Shown: one piece after another, positions 1-7,657 of the stretch
Position numbering within the stretch: position 1 is the stretch's first letter
Layout of the letters: each line of letters starts with the position of its first letter
The notes under the pieces: model-generated
Database searches by the model: none
What the model saw: the letters and a program-made list of their open reading frames with translations, nothing else
Told to the model about the DNA's origin: nothing
Translations under genes and position numbers: made by a program
From: an uncultured Bacteroidota bacterium
GTDB taxonomy: Bacteria > Bacteroidota > Bacteroidia > AKYH767-A > 2013-40CM-41-45
Length of the DNA: 64,000 bases
NCBI GenBank assembly: GCA_937871435.1
Contig: CALMQM010000039.1
Coordinates: 25,068 to 89,067 of the forward strand
Direction: 5' to 3'

Positions 1-285
1 AATTGAACAGTTTTTTATAATCCATACCCTTTCCATTCCGTTTTATCTTCGCAAAATACTGGCAATCAGACACTGATTTGTTAAAATCATGTTGTCTAAT
101 TAGTGCCAGTTTGTTTTAAACAGCAAAAAGACCGTTTTTTTGATTAAAAATGAACAATAAGGCTTTGTAAAATATTTTGTTTAATAAATAATAAAAAAAC
201 TTCAACAAAAGTGTTGATTGCACCCAAATGATCCCTATCTTTGATGATGTAAAGCAAGCATTCATTTGTACTCAACTCATTTGTT
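1..285. other. Intergenic region upstream of the ECF sigma gene
   Basis: This AT-rich stretch holds no complete gene. It carries the sigma-gene promoter annotated separately. On the minus strand an ATG at 25 (or 36) opens a frame running off the left edge (reads MDYKKLFN), so a divergent gene may begin here, but eight codons are too few to judge. Confidence 0.5.
214..243 (+). promoter_or_regulatory. Bacteroidota-type promoter of the ECF sigma gene
   Basis: TTG at 214-216, a 19-nt spacer and TATCTTTG at 236-243 match the Bacteroidota housekeeping consensus (TTTG, about 19 nt, TAnnTTTG). It lies 42 nt before the start codon at 286, leaving a normal short leader. This is the best match to the consensus in the window. 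Confidence 0.7.
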
Positions 286-798
286 ATGAAATCTACTGCG
301 CCATTTAAGGAATTAGTTTCAGAAGAATCAAAACCACTTCGGGCCTTTGCCTTGAAATTGACTCATGATCAGGAAGAAGCAAATGACCTGCTTCAGGACA
401 CCATGTTAAAGGCATTCGTGAATGAAGAAAAATTTTCAGAAGGCACGAATCTGAAAGGCTGGTTGTATACAATTATGAAAAACATATTCATCAACAAGTA
501 TCGCAGGGCTATGAAATCAGCCATTTTCAATGACGATACTGACAATCAATATTACATCAACAGCGGTAGCAACATCAGTAGAAATGAAGGTGATTCCAAT
601 CTGGTGATGAAGGATGTTTCCAGTGCAATTTCAGATTTGTCTGAAAATTTGCGAACGCCTTTTTTGCTGAGTTACACAGGATATAAATATGAAGAGATTG
701 CGCACCGACTCCAGATTCCTCTTGGTACTGTAAAGGTCCGCATCCACAATGCACGAAAGGAGTTAATGAAAAAACTGGCTGTATACAAGACAAAATAA
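286..798 (+). CDS. RNA polymerase ECF sigma factor
   Basis: A 170-residue sigma-70 family factor of the extracytoplasmic-function type, predicted to direct core RNA polymerase to a set of promoters. Region 2 spans roughly residues 10-80 (DLLQDTMLKAF, then GWLYTIMKNIFINKYRR, typical of the core-binding and -10 helices). Region 4 spans about 115-165 and has the helix-turn-helix EEIAHRLQIPLGTVKVRIH. There is no room for regions 1 or 3, as expected for an ECF. No anti-sigma gene is adjacent: the next gene is purQ behind a strong terminator. It may therefore be one of the orphan ECF factors common in Bacteroidota, controlled transcriptionally or by an unlinked partner. A good consensus promoter lies upstream. 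The family call is firm; the regulon is unknown. Confidence 0.93.
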   Translation: MKSTAPFKELVSEESKPLRAFALKLTHDQEEANDLLQDTMLKAFVNEEKFSEGTNLKGWLYTIMKNIFINKYRRAMKSAIFNDDTDNQYYINSGSNISRNEGDSNLVMKDVSSAISDLSENLRTPFLLSYTGYKYEEIAHRLQIPLGTVKVRIHNARKELMKKLAVYKTK

Positions 799-817
799 GC
801 AGTTTCAAATAGAATTT

Positions 818-844
818 AGCCGGGCAAAGAGCCCGGCTTTTTTA
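818..844 (+). terminator. Rho-independent terminator after the ECF sigma gene
   Basis: AGCCGGGC (818-825), loop AAAGA, then GCCCGGCT (831-838) followed by a T run. An 8-bp GC-rich stem 20 nt past the sigma stop codon, separating it from purQ. Confidence 0.88.
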
Positions 845-872
845 TGAATTATTGTCGGCAGCTTCGGAAGAT

Positions 873-907
873 GGAGGAATAGAGTCCTCCTAAAATTCAT
901 ATCTTTG
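873..907 (+). promoter_or_regulatory. purQ promoter with overlapping dyad
   Basis: TATCTTTG at 900-907 matches the Bacteroidota -7 box and ends only four nt before the purQ ATG at 912, so transcription would start at or next to the ATG. No TTTG is present at the usual -33 distance. Instead a perfect inverted repeat GGAGGA-N6-TCCTCC occupies 873-890, where an operator could overlap the polymerase site. Box and dyad are seen; their function is inferred. Confidence 0.5.
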
Positions 908-911
908 ACTT

Positions 912-1604
912 ATGAAATTTGGCGTTGTCGTTTTCCCCGGTTCCAACTGTGACGAAGATATGGTATATGTACTTCGGAACATCCTGAATCTTGAAGTAGT
1001 AAAGCTCTGGCACAAGGATCATGATTTGCAAAATTGTGATTGCATTGTTTTGCCGGGAGGATTTTCATATGGAGATTACCTCCGGTCAGGTGCAATTGCC
1101 AGGTTTTCACCAATTATGAAAGAAGTGATTGAGTTTGCAAATAAGGGCGGGATGGTAATTGGGATCTGTAATGGTTTTCAGATTTTGTGTGAATCCGGTT
1201 TATTGCCCGGAGCATTATTGCACAATGAAAATCATCAATTCATTTGTAAAAATATTCACATCAAAGCAGAATATCAGGATTCTGCACTCACAGCATTGAT
1301 TTCTTCCGATGCAGTATTAAAAATTCCAATTGCACACGGAGAAGGAAGATATTATGCGGATCAGGAAACATTGGATTCACTCGAACAGAATGGTCAGATT
1401 TTATTCCGCTACTGTGATGAATCCGGAAAAGTGACAAAGGAATCCAATCCAAATGGTGCAGTGAATAATATTGCAGGTATTTGCAATCAATCAAAAAATG
1501 TTTTCGGAATGATGCCGCATCCTGAGCGTGCTGCAGATGTGGAGTTGGGTAACGTCGACGGGAAAATTATTTTTGAGTCAATACTCAGTCTTGTTAATAG
1601 TTGA
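912..1604 (+). CDS. purQ: Phosphoribosylformylglycinamidine synthase subunit PurQ
   Basis: The glutaminase subunit of FGAM synthase, which feeds ammonia from glutamine to PurL for conversion of FGAR to FGAM in de novo purine synthesis in the cytoplasm. The 230-residue protein is a class I glutamine amidotransferase domain. It starts KFGVVVFPGSNCDED, has the oxyanion region LPGGFSYGDYLRSGAIA, the nucleophile Cys86 in GICNGFQIL, and the His/Glu pair of the triad in MMPHPERA near the C-terminus. Length is normal for a stand-alone PurQ. No other pur gene is linked, so it is a single-gene unit between two terminators. The start codon is fixed by the conserved N-terminus and lies directly after a promoter box. 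Confidence 0.97.
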   Translation: MKFGVVVFPGSNCDEDMVYVLRNILNLEVVKLWHKDHDLQNCDCIVLPGGFSYGDYLRSGAIARFSPIMKEVIEFANKGGMVIGICNGFQILCESGLLPGALLHNENHQFICKNIHIKAEYQDSALTALISSDAVLKIPIAHGEGRYYADQETLDSLEQNGQILFRYCDESGKVTKESNPNGAVNNIAGICNQSKNVFGMMPHPERAADVELGNVDGKIIFESILSLVNS

Positions 1605-1616
1605 AAAAAACAACAT

Positions 1617-1652
1617 AAAAAAAAGACGTCTCACCGAGACGTCTTTTTTTTA
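1617..1652. terminator. Bidirectional terminator between purQ and the M4 protease gene
   Basis: GACGTCTC (1625-1632), loop ACC, GAGACGTC (1636-1643), flanked by an A run on the left and a T run on the right. It can end transcripts of purQ (plus) and of the convergent protease gene (minus, stop codon at 1665). Confidence 0.92.
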
Positions 1653-1664
1653 TGGATAAAATGA

Positions 1665-4600
1665 TTATTCTTTAATCAAGCGGATAATTTTTTCTTCTCC
1701 GTTTGAAAGACTCAGTTGAAGCAAGTATACACCATCTGCAAAATCAGTCAGATTGAGATCTGCTGTGTTTTCGCCTGCCTGAGCAGCTATTTCTTGCAGC
1801 ATCAATGTACGACCTGTCAGATCTGTTACACGAAGTGAAACTGCCTCCGATTTACTCGTAATGAAAGTGCAGGTAAATAATGCCTCTGAAGGGTTTGGAT
1901 ATAAATTGAATTCAGTTGCTGTCACTCCGGCTGCGAGACGGCAGTTGATAGAAACATTCTTTGATCTTGCACTTGCGTTTCCACAAGCATTGTTTGCAAT
2001 GACACGAACATTTCCTGATGCATTTCCCCAGTTCACAGTGATAGATCCGGTACCCTGGCCGCTGACAATACTTGCACCAGTTGGAACCGTCCAGGTGTAT
2101 CCTGCTCCGCTTTGTGTAGCGCAAGTAAATGTGATTCCGGTTTGTCCTGCACAAACAGAATTCGGTCCGGATATGGAAGCTGGTGTTGCTGGACGACCGG
2201 TCACAGTAAGACATCGCGCCACACTGCTTCCGCAAACATTATTTGCAGTTACACATACTGAACCGGTGGTAAAGCTTCCGAACTGAACAAGGATACTGCG
2301 TGTTCCTGCTCCTGAAGTTACTGTAGCTCCTGCAGGCAACGTCCACGTATAGGAGGAAGCACCTGTAACAGCTGCGATAGAATAACTCACACCGCTTTGA
2401 TTGCAGAGGTTGTTTGCAGGACCTGTAATTCCTCCCGGTGTAGGAAGTGTTGAACGGATAGTTGTTGATCTGTTTGCGCTAGTACCACATGCACTGCTTG
2501 CATTCACAGCCAACGTGCCTGAAGTAAATACTGCCGGTAAAGTAAATTGGATAATTCGAGTACCCTGGCCACTAATGATGGTGGAGCCTGCAGGTACCGT
2601 CCAGTTATAGCTTGTTGCATTGTTAACTGCAGCTACAGAATAGGTTTGTGTTGTTCCCGCACATGCACCTGTCAGATTTCCTGTAATAGCCCCGGGAGTA
2701 CCGGGAGCTGATTGTGCATTCACAGTCTTGCAAGTATAGGCACTGTTGCCGCATGCATTAGATGCTCTGACACAAATTGATCCGGATGCAGACGCTGATC
2801 CATTCAGACTGAATGTAATTGATGTTGTTCCTTGTCCGCCGGTAATTGTATATCCATTGGGAACTGTCCAATTGTAAGAAGTGGCAGTTGCAACAGCTGC
2901 AATCGAAGCTGTATTCCCTGTTGAAGAACGACAGAAAGGTGTGTTGGCTGTGATTGTACCCGGAGGATTCGGTGCAGTTGTACAACCGCCTCCACAAGTT
3001 TGTACTGTGATAGTCGTAGAAGCGGAGTTGCTGCAACTCCCATTATTATAAACATACGTAATGGTGTATGTTCCGGCACCTGTGGCCGGATTGAATGAAC
3101 TGCCTGTCACTCCTGTTCCACTGAATGTTCCGCCTGCAGGAGTACCATTCAGAGCAACCAGACCATCCGTTGTGCAGACTGCGGCATAAGTACCCGCACT
3201 CACTGTCGGAACAGCGTTGACTGCAATCGTAGTGGATGCTGCACTTACACAGCCATTAGCATTCGTATATGAATAATTGATAGTGTATGTACCTACACCG
3301 GTAGCCGGATTGAAGGTATTTCCGCTCACGCCTGTTCCTGTGAATGTTCCTCCGGCTGGTGTTCCGGCCAATGTAACCACTGGGCTATTTGTACAAACTG
3401 ATGAATAAGAGCCCGCACTCACTGTCGGCGCATCAAAAACATCAATGTTAGCAGTTGCAGAACTGGAGCAGGTTCCATTGTTGTATGTATAAGTAATGAT
3501 ATAATTGCCCGCACCAACTGAAGGATTGAATGAACTGCCAGTTACTCCGGTTCCGCTAAATGTTCCTCCGGCCGGTGTGCCGCTCAATGCAACAAGTCCG
3601 CTGTTTGAACAGGTCGGTGAATAAGAGCCGGCATTCACAGTTGGTCCTGCATTGACAGTGATAGATGTGCTTGCAGAATTGGAACATGATCCGTTTGAAT
3701 AAGTATAGGTGATTGTGTATACACCTGCACCAACAGCTGGATTGAATGTATTACCTGAAACTCCGGTACCGCTGAAGGTGCCTCCTGCAGGAGAACCGGT
3801 GAGTGTGATGGATGAGCTGTTAGAGCAAACAGGAGCATAGGTTCCTGCGCTAACTGTTGGAATTGATAACACAGTGATATTTGTATTCGCGCTGTTTGAA
3901 CAACCGTTCGCTGCAGTGTACGAATAGGTGAGTGTGTAAGTACCGGCACCGGTTGAAGGATTGAATGTGTTTCCGCTTACTCCGGTTCCAGTGAATGTTC
4001 CTCCGGCTGGTGTACCTGCGAGAGTCACTGCAGCAGAATTCGTACAGACATTAGCATAAGTTCCTGCACTTACTGTAGGAGCCGCGTTAACCAGGATGTT
4101 TGTAGAATTTGAATTAGTACATCCATTCGCATTGGTGTATGTGTATGTGATGGTATAAGTACCGGCTCCGGCGGCAGGATCAAATGTGTTTCCGGTTACA
4201 CCTGTCCCACTGAATGTACCGCCTGCAGGAGATCCACTCAACGTAAGCAGAGAACCTTTCGCACATTGTGACGGATAGGTTCCTGCACTTACTACCGGCA
4301 ATCCATTTACTGTGATGGTTGTATTTGCAGAAGCAGAACATCCACCTGAAGAATATGTATAATTGATTGTGTATGTTCCGGCACCAACAGAAGGGTTGAA
4401 AGTATTTCCACTCACTCCAGTTCCACTGAATGTTCCACCTGCCGGAGTTCCTGTAAGAGTGATGGCGGCCGCGTTGGCACACAGTGCGCTATATGTGCCC
4501 GCATTTACTGAAGGAACAGGATTGACCACAATAGTAGTAGAATTCGATCCTGTGCATCCGCTTGAGATATCAGTATAGCTGTAGTTGATTGTATAAGTTC

Positions 4601-7400
4601 CCGGACCCACTGATGGATTAAAACTATTACCGCTCACACCGGTACCGGAAAAAGTTCCGCCTGCAGGAGTTCCTGATAATGCTACAGAAGACGCATTGGC
4701 ACAAACAGGAGAATAAGTTCCCGCATTTACTGTAATGCCACCACCCAAACTCACAGTTGTTGCTGCTGATGTTGCAGGTCCGCAGTTTGGTGTTGGATTG
4801 CTGGAAGCAGGAAAATTAATACTCCAGCTATTGATAGTCCCAACATCCACACTGGCTCTGTCATAAACTCTGAGATTCCATGTTCCGTTCGGATTCATGG
4901 ATCCATTGCCAATTGAAGCAAAAGTTGTTTTCGTGGAATTGGTACACGAAGTAATAGCAGAAGCCCATGGTTTAAACGTTCCGGTAAATGGTGCTGTACC
5001 GGTAGAAACTGTTGATGCACCGGCATCTGAAAAAATAGTATTCGTGAAATTATCTCCTGAACCTCCGGCCTGATTGCTTAATCCAAGAACATCTCCATTC
5101 GGTGCTTCAAGCATCAACACAAGGTCACCATCATAGGTGTGCGTCAGATTTATTGTAATAGAAATTCCCGCTGTAGGATAAGTGGTCGGTAAACCGCTTA
5201 CCGAAATTCCGCTTACCGCTGGAGCAGTACATGTATTATCAGGAATCGATACTGCAGCAGATGAATTCACATTCTGAGCAGGACTTGTTGTTGCAGCAAG
5301 AGTAAAAGTATAGTTCCCGTTTTGTGTAGCGGTATATGTGGAGGCAGTTGCACCGGAAATCGCTGAGCCATTAAGGTTCCATTGAATTCCATAACCAGCT
5401 GTATTGTTTGCTGTAAGAAGTACATTACTACAACCTGTCGCGGTACCGGATGGTGAAATAGCTGGTGACAACTGAATCACATTTATATTTACTGCATTGG
5501 AAGAGAATGTCGCTGCTCCGCATCCACCGGTTGTTGTCACAGTATAGCTGCCGGATTGATTGGCACTATAACTGGAAGATGTTGCACCATTGATGGGAGA
5601 AGAATTCCTGTTCCACTGATAGGTAGAACCAGCAGAAGCACTTGCGGTGAGATTGACAGAACTGCCATTGCATATGGTTGTAGATCCGCTTGCAGTCACA
5701 GTAGCAGGTCCACCTGTTCCGGCACTGCCTATTCCAACAGCGTACCATGCATTGGTTGTAGCAATTACTTCTGCCGAACAAGCGCCATACAAATCTGTTG
5801 CTGCCTGAATTGAATAGGTTCTTGCATCAGCATATTGCGAAGTAGGACTCAGATATACAGTCAGAGTGCGGAAAGTAATCGCTGCAGCTTTGCTCAAACC
5901 GATGCCTGTAACAGAAAAGGAATTGCCGATATCGTTTGTTCCGCTTCCGCCATTCGCGAGGAGATAGAACCAGTAATTTTGAACGCCACTGTTCGTGTGA
6001 ACCCCACCATTGTCAGCAGTTCCTGTTGCCCAGTTTGTTCCAAGATATGTATCCGGCTGGCCATAGGCATTTGGGTTGCTGTGTGAACGGAATGCTGCTC
6101 CGATATCTTCACCGATAAGCCAATCTGCATGCGCGGGATCTGCATACCATTCAACCGCAGTTCCGAAACAATCACTGAAAGATTCATTCAATGCACCTGA
6201 TTCGTAAGAATAGTTCAGGTTCGCTGTGTAACTTGTTAAACCATGAGTGATTTCATGACCACCTATGTCAAGAGAAGTTAATGGAGTATATGTCGCATTA
6301 CCATCTCCATATGTCATTCGCGTACCATCCCAGAAAGCATTTACATAGTTTGTGCTGTAATGGATATAGCTAAGCAGTTTGAATCCTGCATTGTTGATAC
6401 TGTTACGGCCATATGTATTATAGTAATAATCGTAAGTTTTTTCAGTAGCAAGGTGTGCGTCCGTTGCATACTGATCTTTGTTCGCGTTCACATTATTCCA
6501 GGTATTATCAGCATCTGTGAAATCAATTGCGGCGGCATAGTTGGTTCCACGTTGCATATCGTATGTCTCCATTCCCAATCCGGCAGCACGACCGGCTTCA
6601 CGCAACCGGTAGGAACTATTGAAACTGTCGGTGATAATTGTTTGTGTTCCTGCATAGGCAGTGATCGCTGTTGCAGTTGTATTCGCTTCCTGAATTCTAT
6701 CTTGCATGTCCACAATTTCTCCACTAACTGCATCTACAAATACATAATGCCGGCTCATCGGTTCAGATGCATAGATATCAAATCTGTATGCCAGACGATA
6801 AACCGGATTTTGAGGAGTATGTGAATTGTACGCGTAACATAATTTTCCCACAGGGAAAAAACTGGCATTTGGGTCCTGTTGTTCTTTTTTCAGCCAGGCT
6901 TCTTCTTCTGCGCTTTGCCATTTGTATTTTGCTGCTCCTATTTTTGCGAGAGCATAAGCCAAAGCTTTGCTTTCTGAGAGTGACGGTTGTGCGGCCGCTT
7001 TCATTTGTGAAAACAGCAGTCCATTCATGGAGTTGATCATACCATTTTTAGTATGCACCATCCACATGGTTCCTTCAATAGGCAAACCTTTATAGATCTG
7101 CTGGTAACGAGTATGTGTGAAGCCGATCTGATCTTTGTCTTCCGACAAAACCAATAAATCAAAATCTCCATCCATACCAAAATTTAAACGGAGCCAAAGT
7201 GTGAGATTTCCTGCAACAGGTCTGGCATCTTCACGAAAAGCAATAAAGGTTGGAACAGAAGTTTGATCTGACAATGCAATGTCATTTGCTCCATTGACAA
7301 CTGCACTTGCCTGTGGCCCTGAAATTCGGGAAGAGGCCTTGGCAAAGATTCCTGAGAAACTCATCGCCACGATGAGTATACCGGTGTAGATTTTTTTCAT
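1665..7400 (-). CDS. Secreted M4 (thermolysin-like) metalloprotease with P domain, repeats and T9SS tail
   Basis: A giant zinc endopeptidase (1911 aa from the ATG at 7400, chosen because MKKIYTGILIVAMSFSG begins a good signal peptide). Order: signal peptide 1-22; FTP/PepSY-like propeptide to about 230; M4 catalytic domain about 250-560 with HEITH at 382-386, third zinc ligand Glu406 in GALNESFSD, and downstream NGGVHTNSGVQN; PKD/Ig-like segments; a proprotein-convertase P-type domain about 722-867; eight tandem repeats of about 72 aa (888-1466); four PKD-like repeats (1472-1818); and a type A T9SS sorting tail (from about 1833, with LYPNPSEALF). It is likely autoprocessed, crosses the outer membrane by T9SS, and is released or attached to the surface. 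All catalytic residues visible are intact. The repeats probably act as stalk or binding modules. Confidence 0.93.
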   Translation of the reverse strand: MKKIYTGILIVAMSFSGIFAKASSRISGPQASAVVNGANDIALSDQTSVPTFIAFREDARPVAGNLTLWLRLNFGMDGDFDLLVLSEDKDQIGFTHTRYQQIYKGLPIEGTMWMVHTKNGMINSMNGLLFSQMKAAAQPSLSESKALAYALAKIGAAKYKWQSAEEEAWLKKEQQDPNASFFPVGKLCYAYNSHTPQNPVYRLAYRFDIYASEPMSRHYVFVDAVSGEIVDMQDRIQEANTTATAITAYAGTQTIITDSFNSSYRLREAGRAAGLGMETYDMQRGTNYAAAIDFTDADNTWNNVNANKDQYATDAHLATEKTYDYYYNTYGRNSINNAGFKLLSYIHYSTNYVNAFWDGTRMTYGDGNATYTPLTSLDIGGHEITHGLTSYTANLNYSYESGALNESFSDCFGTAVEWYADPAHADWLIGEDIGAAFRSHSNPNAYGQPDTYLGTNWATGTADNGGVHTNSGVQNYWFYLLANGGSGTNDIGNSFSVTGIGLSKAAAITFRTLTVYLSPTSQYADARTYSIQAATDLYGACSAEVIATTNAWYAVGIGSAGTGGPATVTASGSTTICNGSSVNLTASASAGSTYQWNRNSSPINGATSSSYSANQSGSYTVTTTGGCGAATFSSNAVNINVIQLSPAISPSGTATGCSNVLLTANNTAGYGIQWNLNGSAISGATASTYTATQNGNYTFTLAATTSPAQNVNSSAAVSIPDNTCTAPAVSGISVSGLPTTYPTAGISITINLTHTYDGDLVLMLEAPNGDVLGLSNQAGGSGDNFTNTIFSDAGASTVSTGTAPFTGTFKPWASAITSCTNSTKTTFASIGNGSMNPNGTWNLRVYDRASVDVGTINSWSINFPASSNPTPNCGPATSAATTVSLGGGITVNAGTYSPVCANASSVALSGTPAGGTFSGTGVSGNSFNPSVGPGTYTINYSYTDISSGCTGSNSTTIVVNPVPSVNAGTYSALCANAAAITLTGTPAGGTFSGTGVSGNTFNPSVGAGTYTINYTYSSGGCSASANTTITVNGLPVVSAGTYPSQCAKGSLLTLSGSPAGGTFSGTGVTGNTFDPAAGAGTYTITYTYTNANGCTNSNSTNILVNAAPTVSAGTYANVCTNSAAVTLAGTPAGGTFTGTGVSGNTFNPSTGAGTYTLTYSYTAANGCSNSANTNITVLSIPTVSAGTYAPVCSNSSSITLTGSPAGGTFSGTGVSGNTFNPAVGAGVYTITYTYSNGSCSNSASTSITVNAGPTVNAGSYSPTCSNSGLVALSGTPAGGTFSGTGVTGSSFNPSVGAGNYIITYTYNNGTCSSSATANIDVFDAPTVSAGSYSSVCTNSPVVTLAGTPAGGTFTGTGVSGNTFNPATGVGTYTINYSYTNANGCVSAASTTIAVNAVPTVSAGTYAAVCTTDGLVALNGTPAGGTFSGTGVTGSSFNPATGAGTYTITYVYNNGSCSNSASTTITVQTCGGGCTTAPNPPGTITANTPFCRSSTGNTASIAAVATATSYNWTVPNGYTITGGQGTTSITFSLNGSASASGSICVRASNACGNSAYTCKTVNAQSAPGTPGAITGNLTGACAGTTQTYSVAAVNNATSYNWTVPAGSTIISGQGTRIIQFTLPAVFTSGTLAVNASSACGTSANRSTTIRSTLPTPGGITGPANNLCNQSGVSYSIAAVTGASSYTWTLPAGATVTSGAGTRSILVQFGSFTTGSVCVTANNVCGSSVARCLTVTGRPATPASISGPNSVCAGQTGITFTCATQSGAGYTWTVPTGASIVSGQGTGSITVNWGNASGNVRVIANNACGNASARSKNVSINCRLAAGVTATEFNLYPNPSEALFTCTFITSKSEAVSLRVTDLTGRTLMLQEIAAQAGENTADLNLTDFADGVYLLQLSLSNGEEKIIRLIKE
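1945..2985 (-). repeat. Four tandem PKD-like repeats within the M4 protease gene
   Basis: Four copies of a roughly 85-residue module. Each has a phrase like PGTITANTPFC or PATPASISGPNSVC, then a YTWTVP-type strand, then GQGTGSITV and a closing NACGN motif. They resemble PKD-like domains of Bacteroidota surface proteins. Copies are clearly divergent at the residue level, so this is an old duplication. Confidence 0.8.
3003..4735 (-). repeat. Eight tandem repeats of about 216 bp within the M4 protease gene
   Basis: Eight copies of a roughly 72-residue unit, each with SAGTY-x2-VC, then GTPAGGTFSGTGVSGNTFNP, then GAGTYTITYTY and a Cys-containing turn. The centre of the unit is nearly invariant between copies while the edges vary, indicating recent expansion or gene conversion. 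Two Cys per unit sit in matching positions. Confidence 0.88.
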
Positions 7401-7605
7401 AATTTGATTTGATTGTTGATTCAGAAGAAGAGGAAAGATAGGAAAATGAACATTCAATTTTAACTATTGCTTAAAAACATAAGAATAGAATCATGTGGGG
7501 AAAATAAAACTTCATATTCTCTCCAGCAAACATGCTTTTTTAATCTTCCGGAGGCCATGTAAACGCTGTAATTCCGGAAGATTGTGATGTAGAATCGTCA
7601 TCTAA

Positions 7606-7642
7606 CAAAAAAGCCTGCCGGATTATTCCGACAGGCTTTTTA
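7606..7642 (-). terminator. Terminator after the 977-aa T9SS protein gene
   Basis: Read on the minus strand, AAAAAGCCTG and CAGGCTTTTTT flank a hairpin with one G-U wobble, followed by a run of T. It lies 15-50 nt past the stop codon at 7658. Confidence 0.88.
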
Positions 7643-7657
7643 TTGATGTGGTTAATT

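Noticed and set aside
3003..4735. Regular repeats, considered as a CRISPR array
   Set aside because: Units of about 216 bp translate as one continuous protein repeat and lack short identical repeats with unique spacers.
6360..6824. 154-codon plus-strand frame opposite the M4 protease catalytic region
   Set aside because: The protease frame has the active-site motifs; the opposite frame is a shadow with an odd Cys/Ile-rich composition.
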